Below are positions 1-5,236 of a DNA stretch of 5,236 nucleotides, one piece after another. The position numbers were made by a program, and so were the translations under genes. The notes beneath the pieces are model-generated. The model was not told where the DNA came from. It made no database searches and saw only the letters and a list, made by a program, of their open reading frames with translations. Every line of letters begins with the position of its first letter. Position 1 is the first letter of the stretch. The DNA is from Planctomycetota bacterium (GTDB taxonomy: Bacteria; Planctomycetota; Planctomycetia; Planctomycetales; Planctomycetaceae): contig JAJRTM010000088.1 of the NCBI GenBank assembly GCA_024278285.1, forward strand, positions 1-5,236, in the 5' to 3' direction.

Positions 1-2
1 AT

Positions 3-563
3 TCTGGTTATGGCGGTTTGAGCGAACTGGCTTTGCACGCGATGGGCGGGATTCTACATCATGCTCCGGCGTTGATGGCGTTTTGCTGCCCGACGACCAA
101 CAGTTACAAGCGGCTCATTCCCGGATACGAAGCCCCGGTCAATTTGACATACAGTTTTCGCAACCGATCGGCTGCCATCCGCATCCCGGTTCATACATCC
201 AATCGGCAAAGCAAGCGGTTTGAATTTCGCTGTCCCGACTCTTCCAGCAATCCTTACCTGGCGATGTCAGCCGTGATGATGGCGGTGCTGGATGGCATCC
301 AAAAGAAAATCGACCCCGGACCGCCGTTGGATAAAGATGTGTACGATTTAACTGCAGATGAATTACAGGACGTTCCTCAAACCCCGGTCAGCCTCGAAGA
401 ATCGCTACAGGCGCTGCAAGACGATCACGATTTTTTGCTCCGCGGCGATGTCTTCACCGAAGATGTCATCGACACCTGGATCTGGTACAAAACCGAAAAA
501 GAAGTCAAAACTTTACGCGAACGCCCTCATCCTTGTGAATTCATGATGTACTACGATATTTAA
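3..563 (+). CDS. glnA: Type I glutamine synthetase, C-terminal part (5' end outside window)
   Basis: This cytoplasmic enzyme makes glutamine from glutamate, ammonia and ATP and is the main entry point for ammonium assimilation. About 186 codons are visible, read in frame from base 3; the protein usually has about 470 residues, so the N-terminal domain and most of the metal-binding barrel are missing. The visible part matches the family end to end. It has a GYGGLS start, [16 protein letters not shown], the arginine-rich active-site segment NRSAAIRIP, the EFRCPD segment (the Glu and Arg equivalent to E. coli E357 and R359), NPYLA and a closing [11 protein letters not shown]. The Tyr at 342-344 in KDVYDL aligns with E. 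coli Tyr397, the adenylylation site, so this looks like the GSI-beta type controlled by GlnE; that control is inferred. A TTG at 18 is an internal Leu codon, not a start. The gene converges on ugd. Confidence 0.96.
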   Translation, partial: SGYGGLSELALHAMGGILHHAPALMAFCCPTTNSYKRLIPGYEAPVNLTYSFRNRSAAIRIPVHTSNRQSKRFEFRCPDSSSNPYLAMSAVMMAVLDGIQKKIDPGPPLDKDVYDLTADELQDVPQTPVSLEESLQALQDDHDFLLRGDVFTEDVIDTWIWYKTEKEVKTLRERPHPCEFMMYYDI

Positions 564-684
564 TCGAACATTCAACAGCGGGTAACGCGAACATTTTAGC
601 ATTGGGCAAACAATCACTGTCTGATTTACGGGAAACGACCATGAGTAGAATCACTGAAAAATAATTCCTCGGGCTGTTTCGCAA

Positions 685-714
685 CACAGACAACCCTGAA
701 CGGGATTGTCTGTG
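685..714. repeat. Hairpin repeat A in the glnA/ugd convergent gap
   Basis: CACAGACAA (685-693) and TTGTCTGTG (706-714) are perfect 9-bp inverted repeats. Inside them CCC (694-696) can pair with GGG (702-704), leaving a TGAAC loop and one bulged A. It sits between two convergent genes, where a bidirectional terminator would be expected. However, no T-run follows closely on either strand, so an intrinsic terminator is not supported. The stem and its CTACC tail (715-719) resemble the hairpins at 3369-3431 and 3495-3517, which suggests a dispersed hairpin repeat family that may also protect 3' ends. Confidence 0.6.
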
Positions 715-726
715 CTACCCGGTAGC
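714..726. repeat. Small hairpin beside repeat A
   Basis: GCTAC (714-718) and GTAGC (722-726) form a 5-bp stem with a 3-base loop, sharing base 714 with hairpin A. The two cannot both form fully. It may be part of the same repeat unit or chance. Confidence 0.3.
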
Positions 727-758
727 GACAAAGCAAAGTCACCAAGTGATTAACACCC

Positions 759-778
759 CCGGTATCTCCTGATACTGG
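759..778 (+). terminator. Hairpin abutting the ugd stop; weak candidate terminator
   Basis: GTATC (762-766) and GATAC (771-775) pair around a TCCT loop. On the + strand the stem extends by a G-T wobble and two C-G pairs to 759-778. On the - strand that wobble becomes an A-C mismatch, so the structure is stronger in transcripts coming from glnA. It lies one base beyond the ugd stop codon. Only three T residues follow it on the + strand and none on the - strand, so termination activity is uncertain. Confidence 0.3.
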
Positions 779-779
779 T

Positions 780-2102
780 TTACCTGACCGATGCTTCCGG
801 TTGTTTTAATCCGATACCTGAGTAATGGAAACCACGAGCAAACATTTTTTCTGGTTCGTACAGGTTGCGACCATCGAAGACCGCTGGATCACTCAGATGG
901 TGTTTGATGTAATCGAAATCGGGAGCACGGTATTCGTTCCATTCGGTGCAAATTGCCAAGGCGTCTGAACCGTGCAAGGCATCGTAATGATGAGCCGAGT
1001 ATTTAATATTGTCGCCATAAATCGCCTTGACATTCTCCATCGCAATCGGATCGTGAACATGAACATTGGCCCCTGCTTCGAGGAGTTGATCGATCAAAAC
1101 AAGTGCAGGAGCTTCGCGAATATCGTCTGTTTTCGGTTTGAAAGCTAATCCCCAAACTGCAATGGTTCGGCCTTTTAAGTTCCCTTGATAGTAGCGATCA
1201 ATTTTTTTGAACAGAACATCTTTCTGGATTTGGTTGACATGATCGACCGAAAGGAGCAATTCGGTTGTCAAGCCGCGTTCTTTGCCTGTTGCGATTAAGG
1301 CACGCACATCTTTAGGAAAACAGGAGCCGCCGTACCCTGCCCCGGGAAACAGAAACTGGAAGCCGATTCGCTGATCGTGACCAATCCCTTTGCGGACTTC
1401 ATTGACATCTGCACCGACGACTTCACATAAATTCGCCATCTGGTTGATGAAGCTGATTTTTGTCGCCAACATGCAGTTGGCTGCGTACTTAGTCATTTCA
1501 GCAGACTCCAATCCCATCACTAAAAATGGGTTTTCTGTCCGCAGGAATGGTTTGTAGAGTTCTTCGAGAACTTGACCGACTTCTTCTGACATCACCCCCA
1601 CAACAACACGGTCCGGCTTGGTGAAATCCTGAATCGCGCAACCTTCTTTGAGGAACTCCGGGTTGGAAGCAACATTGACTTCACGCCCCAGTTTTTCTTT
1701 GAATCGTTCATGTACTTTGCGATTAGTTCCGACCGGGACGGTGCTTTTACAAATGACGACTGCATTTTCAGAAAGATGCGGCCCCACGGAATCACTTGCG
1801 GCCCATATTCCACTTAAATCGGCGGAACCATCATCGTCCATCGGGGTTCCAACGGCTAGAAATACACAAGTGGCAGCAGGGACACAACTGCTGACATCGG
1901 TCGTAAACTTCAACCGCCCCGAGGCAGCATTTCGCTTCACTAACTCTGCTAAACCTGGCTCATAAATGGGGATTTCCCCTTGCAGCAATCGATTGATTTT
2001 ATCTTCGTTAATATCGACACAGGTAACATCATTGCCACTTTCCGCAAAACAGGTTCCGGTCACTAACCCGACATAGCCTGTACCTATCACAACAATATTC
2101 AT
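780..2102 (-). CDS. ugd: UDP-glucose 6-dehydrogenase
   Basis: This cytoplasmic enzyme oxidises UDP-glucose twice with NAD+ to give UDP-glucuronate, a precursor for acidic polysaccharides and for UDP-xylose or UDP-galacturonate type sugars. The 440-residue length is typical of the bacterial family. The N-terminal Rossmann domain shows GTGYVG at residues 7-12 and ends its second strand with VDIN at 29-32. The central domain carries SNPEFLKEG (146-154) and MTKYAAN, with the conserved Lys205 and Asn209. The catalytic Cys261 lies in GGSCFPKD (258-265). The C-terminal UDP-binding domain has [14 protein letters not shown] (317-330). All expected catalytic residues are present. The ATG is preceded by AAGGG with 6 bases between, a modest ribosome binding site. 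It lies 132 bp downstream of rfbB on the same strand, so co-transcription is possible but not certain. Confidence 0.97.
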   Translation of the reverse strand: MNIVVIGTGYVGLVTGTCFAESGNDVTCVDINEDKINRLLQGEIPIYEPGLAELVKRNAASGRLKFTTDVSSCVPAATCVFLAVGTPMDDDGSADLSGIWAASDSVGPHLSENAVVICKSTVPVGTNRKVHERFKEKLGREVNVASNPEFLKEGCAIQDFTKPDRVVVGVMSEEVGQVLEELYKPFLRTENPFLVMGLESAEMTKYAANCMLATKISFINQMANLCEVVGADVNEVRKGIGHDQRIGFQFLFPGAGYGGSCFPKDVRALIATGKERGLTTELLLSVDHVNQIQKDVLFKKIDRYYQGNLKGRTIAVWGLAFKPKTDDIREAPALVLIDQLLEAGANVHVHDPIAMENVKAIYGDNIKYSAHHYDALHGSDALAICTEWNEYRAPDFDYIKHHLSDPAVFDGRNLYEPEKMFARGFHYSGIGLKQPEASVR

Positions 2103-2108
2103 TTCTTA

Positions 2109-2113
2109 CCCTT
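2109..2113 (-). promoter_or_regulatory. Ribosome binding site of ugd
   Basis: On the - strand AAGGG is followed by 6 bases and then the ugd ATG at 2102. It is a partial Shine-Dalgarno match. It agrees with the start chosen from the family N-terminus, where the Rossmann strand MNIVVIG begins at the first residue. Confidence 0.45.
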
Positions 2114-2234
2114 ATAATCCTGACTTTTTGGGGGAAAAATTCGCCCGATCTGTATGTTTTGTCCAAGTGTAGCACATCTTTTTTGTTCAGGGCGAGAGTA
2201 ACAGGCGATTCGGAATTGAAACAATGATTCTTAT

Positions 2235-3290
2235 TCAATCTGAATTCAAAGTCTCTCCATACTGCTGCTGATAATATTTTTGATATTCACCGCTGAGTAT
2301 CCGCTCAGACCACGATTCATGTTCGAGATACCAGTCCACCGTTTCCTGCAAACCTTGTTCAAAGGTTACTTCAGGCGACCAGTTCAATTCGGTTTCTGCT
2401 TTCTTGCAATCAATCGCATAACGCAAATCGTGACCTGGCCTGTCGTTAACATATTGAATCAGAGATTTTGGTTTATCCAGCAGTTCAAGTAATAATTCTG
2501 TTAGTTTGATATTCTGCAATTCGCACCGACCACCAAAATTGTAGACTTCTCCCGGTTTTCCCTGCCAGAGAGCTTTTGCGACCCCCTTGCAATGATCCGA
2601 AACGTGAATCCAGTCCCGTATATTTTTCCCATCGCCATAAACAGGGAGTGAACGATTATTTCTTGCATTGGAAATGAAAAGCGGAATTAACTTCTCTGGA
2701 AACTGGTACGGTCCATAATTATTGGAACAGCGAGTGATAATGCCGGGGAAATCGAAGGTGTGACAATAGCTGCGGACAAGCAAATCAGCCGCAGCCTTTG
2801 AAGCAGAATAGGGACTGTTGGGAGCAAGCGGCGTTTGCTCGGTGAAAAAACCTTCGTTTCCCAACGAACCATAAACTTCATCGGTGGAAACCTGCACGAA
2901 ACGTTTCACTTCAGCAACGCGAGCGGCGTCAAGCAGAGTTTGTGTCCCCACGATATTCGTTTGCACGAAAGGGGATGAATCGAGAATCGAGCGATCAACA
3001 TGCGACTCGGCTGCAAAATGAACGACTGCATCAATATGATTCTCTTTCAAAACCCGCGTAACCAACCCGGCATCTAAAATATCCCCTTTAACAAATTGAT
3101 ACCGGGAATCATCAGCGACATCAACAAGATTTTCCAGATTTCCCGCATACGTTAATTTGTCGAGATTGACCAGCGACTTCACCTGCATCTGCGGCAATTC
3201 ATCACCAAGCAGCAGGCGTATAAAATTAGAGCCGATAAACCCGCAGCCACCGGTTACCAGTAAATTGATTGGTTGTTGTAAGAAGGACAT
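2235..3290 (-). CDS. rfbB: dTDP-glucose 4,6-dehydratase
   Basis: This short-chain dehydrogenase-type enzyme converts dTDP-glucose to dTDP-4-keto-6-deoxyglucose using a tightly bound NAD+. It is the second step of the dTDP-L-rhamnose pathway and the branch point to other deoxysugars. The length of 351 residues is normal. The NAD-binding motif TGGCGFIG is at 13-20 and HFAAESHVDRS at 91-101. The catalytic triad region STDEVYG is at 135-141, with the dehydratase-specific Thr136, Asp137 and Glu138. The YxxxK pair is Tyr161 and Lys165. Substrate-binding segments follow: NNYGPYQFPEKLIP (190-203), RDWIHV (225-230) and RPGHDLRYAID (284-294). These separate it from UDP-glucose 4-epimerase. The ATG has no clear Shine-Dalgarno sequence, but no other start fits before the Rossmann strand. 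The partner genes rfbA, rfbC and rfbD are not in the window. A palindromic element occupies its upstream region. Confidence 0.96.
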   Translation of the reverse strand: MSFLQQPINLLVTGGCGFIGSNFIRLLLGDELPQMQVKSLVNLDKLTYAGNLENLVDVADDSRYQFVKGDILDAGLVTRVLKENHIDAVVHFAAESHVDRSILDSSPFVQTNIVGTQTLLDAARVAEVKRFVQVSTDEVYGSLGNEGFFTEQTPLAPNSPYSASKAAADLLVRSYCHTFDFPGIITRCSNNYGPYQFPEKLIPLFISNARNNRSLPVYGDGKNIRDWIHVSDHCKGVAKALWQGKPGEVYNFGGRCELQNIKLTELLLELLDKPKSLIQYVNDRPGHDLRYAIDCKKAETELNWSPEVTFEQGLQETVDWYLEHESWSERILSGEYQKYYQQQYGETLNSD

Positions 3291-3360
3291 GTCGATTTGG
3301 CTTTCTCGCCTGGCAAAATAAATGCTTCAGTTCGTATGAGGAAACCTCTATTGATTCAAA

Positions 3361-3384
3361 AGGAATACAGACATTCCTGTCTGT
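3361..3384. repeat. Hairpin B with two alternative pairings
   Basis: Four consecutive 6-mers occur: AGGAAT, ACAGAC, ATTCCT and GTCTGT. The first pairs with the third, and the second pairs with the fourth, so two mutually exclusive 6-bp hairpins are possible in the same 24 bases. On the - strand it reads CAGACAGGAATGTCTG, the same core as hairpin C. Confidence 0.5.
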
Positions 3385-3390
3385 CTCGTA

Positions 3391-3436
3391 AGGGTATGCT
3401 CTGTTGCGGGCAGAGGCAGACAAGAATGTCTACCCT
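3391..3436. repeat. Nested inverted repeats including hairpin C
   Basis: AGGGTA (3391-3396) pairs with TACCCT (3431-3436). Within it CTCTG (3399-3403) pairs with CAGAG (3411-3415), and AGAC (3418-3421) pairs with GTCT (3428-3431) around an AAGAAT loop. Together they could draw a three-way junction. A competing pairing is CAGAGG (3411-3416) with CCTCTG (3434-3439). The element core is shared with hairpin B in the opposite orientation. Confidence 0.45.
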
Positions 3437-3454
3437 CTGTTCAAGAGGATTTTT
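3434..3454 (+). terminator. Weak terminator-like hairpin inside the palindromic element
   Basis: CCTCT (3434-3438) and AGAGG (3444-3448) form a 5-bp stem with a GTTCA loop, followed after one base by five T residues on the + strand. No + strand gene precedes it closely, so its use as a terminator is doubtful and it may simply belong to the repeat. Confidence 0.2.
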
Positions 3455-3494
3455 GAATAAAGAGAGGTTCGAATAAAAAAGTACGCCGCTTTGT

Positions 3495-3517
3495 CAGGCT
3501 GGAAAGCCTGCCCTACG
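3495..3517. repeat. Hairpin D just downstream of the LamG-like gene
   Basis: CAGGCT (3495-3500) and AGCCTG (3505-3510) form a perfect 6-bp stem with a GGAA loop, followed on the + strand by CCCTACG. On the - strand it lies 9 bases after the stop codon of the lectin-like gene, and a run of six T follows about 14 bases further on (3475-3480). That makes it a plausible but loose terminator or 3'-end stabiliser for that gene. The CTACG tail echoes the CTACC tail of hairpin A. Confidence 0.45.
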
Positions 3518-3519
3518 AA

Positions 3520-4218
3520 TCATCGTTTCGCTTTTTTTCCGTAGACACGAATTTGATCGTAATTTCCGGGATCGTCAAAGGAACCGATGCCGACTTTTCC
3601 CCACTGGAATGTTTTATCAATAGCGGTCATTACTGGTTTGGTCATGTCATCGAAATAGATTTCAATTTTTCCTGAATCCACTTTTCGCACTACTCTCGCG
3701 TGATGCCATTTGTCATCCCAGTTTGTGCCTGCTGTTGTCGTGATCGAAATTTTTGAGCGAGGTTTTCCATTGACAATAAAGATCTGATTCGCATGGTCAT
3801 CCACTTTTTTACCAAAATGGACATAGTAAAAATGCGATTCATCCTGATAACCAAAAAACAGGCAAAGGGAACGATGCCCGTAATCGTGAGAAGTTGATTG
3901 CAGCTTCAGATCCAAAACGGTATCCGTCAGAACAACATCTTTCAGGATTGATCGATTATAGGGGGAGCGAACAGGCGGCTCGTAATTGCTTTTCTTCTTA
4001 ATCAACGAATAAACCGTATTCCCATTCTGCGATTGAAGTTCCCATGCAGTCGAATCGGTTGGCGACCATATTTTTGAATTTTGTGACTCAAAATCTTCAC
4101 TGAAGATTAATGGAAGCCCACAAATTTTCTTCGCCGCTGGTTCTTCTGCAGAGACAATATCAAACGTGCAAACAAGCCCCATCAGATAAAAACCGATCAA
4201 CAAATTTCGGACAGACAT
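3520..4218 (-). CDS. Secreted concanavalin A-like (LamG/DUF1080-type) protein
   Basis: The substrate is unknown. From the ATG at 4218 the protein has 232 residues. The first 24 form a signal peptide: a short basic start (SVRN), a hydrophobic core (LLIGFYLMGLVC), then VSA before EEP as a likely cleavage site, so the protein is exported. The rest looks like one beta-sandwich domain of the concanavalin A-like lectin/glucanase fold. It has the opening FSEDFES, the blocks PPVRSPYN, YGHRSLCLFFGYQD and FYYVHFG, then DDHANQIFIVNG, WHHARVVRK, IEIYFDD and the closing WGKVGIGSFDD. These segments match the layout of planctomycete proteins annotated as LamG-like or 3-keto-disaccharide hydrolase (DUF1080) relatives, which is from memory. 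I cannot name catalytic residues, so carbohydrate binding is as likely as hydrolysis. A TTG six bases upstream (4224) is possible, but GGAG is better spaced for the ATG. It is followed by hairpin D. Confidence 0.6.
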   Translation of the reverse strand: MSVRNLLIGFYLMGLVCTFDIVSAEEPAAKKICGLPLIFSEDFESQNSKIWSPTDSTAWELQSQNGNTVYSLIKKKSNYEPPVRSPYNRSILKDVVLTDTVLDLKLQSTSHDYGHRSLCLFFGYQDESHFYYVHFGKKVDDHANQIFIVNGKPRSKISITTTAGTNWDDKWHHARVVRKVDSGKIEIYFDDMTKPVMTAIDKTFQWGKVGIGSFDDPGNYDQIRVYGKKAKR

Positions 4219-4227
4219 TGCCAATAA

Positions 4228-4231
4228 CTCC
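4228..4231 (-). promoter_or_regulatory. Ribosome binding site deciding the start of the LamG-like gene
   Basis: GGAG (within CTGGAG on the - strand) lies 9 bases before the ATG at 4218 but only 3 bases before the in-frame TTG at 4224. The spacing favours the ATG, shortening the protein by two residues relative to the longest reading. Confidence 0.5.
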
Positions 4232-4325
4232 AGAAGACTGGTAAAAAGTTACATCAGAAGAGAAACCGTATCGTGCCACCAATTTAATGGACAGGCAAAG
4301 CGATCACAATCAATAACTGGATATT

Positions 4326-4343
4326 TTTGCAGGGCTGTGCAAA
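4326..4343. repeat. Weak hairpin in the gap after the AsmA-like gene
   Basis: TTTGCA (4326-4331) and TGCAAA (4338-4343) pair around GGGCTG. It lies about 85 bases past the stop of the AsmA-like gene. No T-run follows on the - strand, so it is not a clear intrinsic terminator. Nothing else is evident in this roughly 200-bp gap, and no convincing -35/-10 pair was found. Confidence 0.25.
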
Positions 4344-4427
4344 GCAGACTTATTTACGCTGTCGCTTTCGGCTTGCCGTTAAATGAATTATCTGTGAGCT
4401 TGTAAATAGATGCGAAGACTGTTGGCC

Positions 4428-5236
4428 TCAGCGGAACAGGCGATTCAGGATGCCGCTTGCGGGGCGGATGGCAACTTTCTCGACCAGGTTTTTGGCCAGA
4501 TTTTCGTTGACGTTCAATTCAGCCAAGACGGTTTTGTATTCCTGTTCGATTTTGGTGGTCAATTTTTGCATTTGTTGATCGATTTGCTGTTCGGCAAGAA
4601 ATCGTGCTTCATCTCGCCTGAGAAGAGCTTCTTTGCGGAATTCATCTTGCAGGCGACTGGAAATAATCTTACCAATGTCGGAACGCAATTCGATGGAAGG
4701 GGACTTCAACGAACCACTCAGGCTGACTTCACCATGAATACCGTTAATTCCTTCGACAGACCGCTTGAGCAAATCAACTGCAGAAATTGGCGAGAAACCG
4801 AGCTTGGTTAATTCGCGTTGTTCCAATTGCATATTTCCATCAACAAGGAAGTTAACATCGGATTGGTTCCAGGAAAGAGTGGCGTCAATCTTATCGCCGA
4901 GTAGTTTTAGCTTAATCAGACCCTGCATTTTTCCAGTGACCAATGAGAATTGCAACTTTTCATGATCGACCAGCTTTTGGATGGGAAATTCAAAGGATTC
5001 AATTTTACCATTCAAAGTAAATACGGGAACATCGCCGGTTAAGTCGACAATTCCTCTCAGGTGGACGCCCCCTTGATGAGATATTTTCATTTCGTATTGC
5101 ATTGACTTGCCAAGCTGTTTCGGGGCATGCGTAATATTTTTCAGCAGTCCAGTGAACGGAACCGGTTGTGCGTTACTGGTTGCAACGCCACTGAGACGAA
5201 ATTCACGTATCAGAAAGCTGGGCAGGCGATCTGATA
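4428..5236 (-). CDS. AsmA-like envelope protein, C-terminal part (5' end outside window)
   Basis: The frame is open from the right edge of the window (5234) to the stop at 4428, giving 268 visible residues; the Met at 5102 is internal. The first about 165 residues are rich in alternating beta strands (MKISHQGGVHLRGIVDL, VFTLNGKIESFEF, LIKLKLLGDKIDATLSW). This is the pattern of AsmA-like repeats that build elongated lipid-transfer or periplasmic bridge proteins. A typical closing AsmA-like phrase, GEVSLSGSLKSPSIEL, lies at about 167-182. It is followed by a charged, Gln/Glu/Lys-rich helix (about 195-240) that may be a coiled coil, and a short basic tail. A helical end after AsmA-like strands fits the uncharacterised TIGR03545 family of outer-membrane bacteria, but I name it only as a possibility. 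A membrane anchor would be expected in the missing N-terminus. It is separated from the lectin-like gene by about 200 bp. Confidence 0.55.
   Translation of the reverse strand, partial: SDRLPSFLIREFRLSGVATSNAQPVPFTGLLKNITHAPKQLGKSMQYEMKISHQGGVHLRGIVDLTGDVPVFTLNGKIESFEFPIQKLVDHEKLQFSLVTGKMQGLIKLKLLGDKIDATLSWNQSDVNFLVDGNMQLEQRELTKLGFSPISAVDLLKRSVEGINGIHGEVSLSGSLKSPSIELRSDIGKIISSRLQDEFRKEALLRRDEARFLAEQQIDQQMQKLTTKIEQEYKTVLAELNVNENLAKNLVEKVAIRPASGILNRLFR

Larger units (their letters stand above)
3342..3470. repeat. Imperfect palindromic, MITE-like element upstream of rfbB
   Basis: Bases 3342-3361 and 3451-3470 are inverted repeats agreeing at 17 of 20 positions. Further in, 3369-3383 and 3417-3431 are inverted copies agreeing at 14 of 15 positions. 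The arms therefore repeat each other in the same order, with about 12 extra bases in the right arm. No open reading frame of note lies inside, and I see no clear target-site duplication at the borders. The shape (short, non-coding, terminal inverted repeats, highly foldable) fits a MITE or a REP/BIME-like intergenic element. Mobility is inference only. Confidence 0.55.

Noticed and set aside
641..664. A seven-codon ORF (MSRITEK) in the glnA/ugd gap
   Set aside because: It is too short and has no supporting ribosome site or conservation that I can see.
1648..1965. A 105-codon + strand frame opposite ugd
   Set aside because: It lies wholly antisense to a strongly conserved gene, and its composition is that of a reverse-strand shadow.
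2103..2160. A promoter with TATAAG next to the ugd start (possible leaderless transcript)
   Set aside because: No acceptable -35 lies at the right distance; the match is a single AT-rich hexamer.
2029..2238. A 69-codon reading frame on the - strand whose ATG overlaps the rfbB stop, looking like a translationally coupled small gene
   Set aside because: About a third of it overlaps the start of ugd in another frame and its sequence has no protein-like pattern; the overlap looks accidental.
3342..3517. A CRISPR-like array from the repeated AGAC/GTCT motifs
   Set aside because: The copies are inverted, few and unevenly spaced, and there are no constant-length spacers or cas genes.
4410..4811. 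A 133-codon + strand frame
   Set aside because: It is antisense to the AsmA-like gene; its phenylalanine-rich stretches come from the Lys/Glu-rich helix on the other strand.
5100..5102. ATG as the start of the AsmA-like gene
   Set aside because: The frame stays open with AsmA-like sequence to the window edge, so this Met is internal and the gene is cut by the window.

Overview
The window reads as a chromosomal stretch of a Gram-negative-type bacterium, most likely a planctomycete. This rests on the secreted LamG-like protein, on a large AsmA-like protein (a family of outer-membrane bacteria), on weak Shine-Dalgarno signals, and on gaps holding short hairpin repeats of a style I associate with Planctomycetota. 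No rRNA or other phylogenetic marker is present, so the assignment is inference. I see no phage, transposase, CRISPR, tRNA or rRNA gene.

Layout. (1) Bases 3-563, + strand: the C-terminal third of a type I glutamine synthetase (glnA), whose 5' part lies before the window. (2) Bases 564-779: the gap between convergent genes, with a strong hairpin at 685-714 and two smaller ones. (3) Bases 780-3290, - strand: two complete sugar-nucleotide genes, rfbB (dTDP-glucose 4,6-dehydratase) followed 132 bp downstream by ugd (UDP-glucose 6-dehydrogenase). (4) Bases 3291-3519: a gap dominated by a roughly 129-bp imperfect palindrome with 20-bp terminal inverted repeats and internal hairpins, plus a separate hairpin just behind the next gene. 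(5) Bases 3520-4218, - strand: a secreted concanavalin-A-like (LamG/DUF1080-type) protein of unknown function. (6) Bases 4219-4427: a gap with little in it beyond a ribosome binding site and one weak hairpin. (7) Bases 4428-5236, - strand: the C-terminal part of an AsmA-like protein whose start lies beyond the right edge.

How it fits together. RfbB and Ugd open two branches of activated-sugar supply: dTDP-4-keto-6-deoxyglucose (toward rhamnose and other deoxysugars) and UDP-glucuronate. Both feed surface polysaccharide or glycan assembly. The exported lectin-fold protein and the AsmA-like protein also belong to the cell envelope, but nothing in the sequence ties them to the sugar genes. No undescribed multi-gene system is visible. 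The most unusual non-coding structure is the palindromic element upstream of rfbB and the related hairpins that recur in other gaps.
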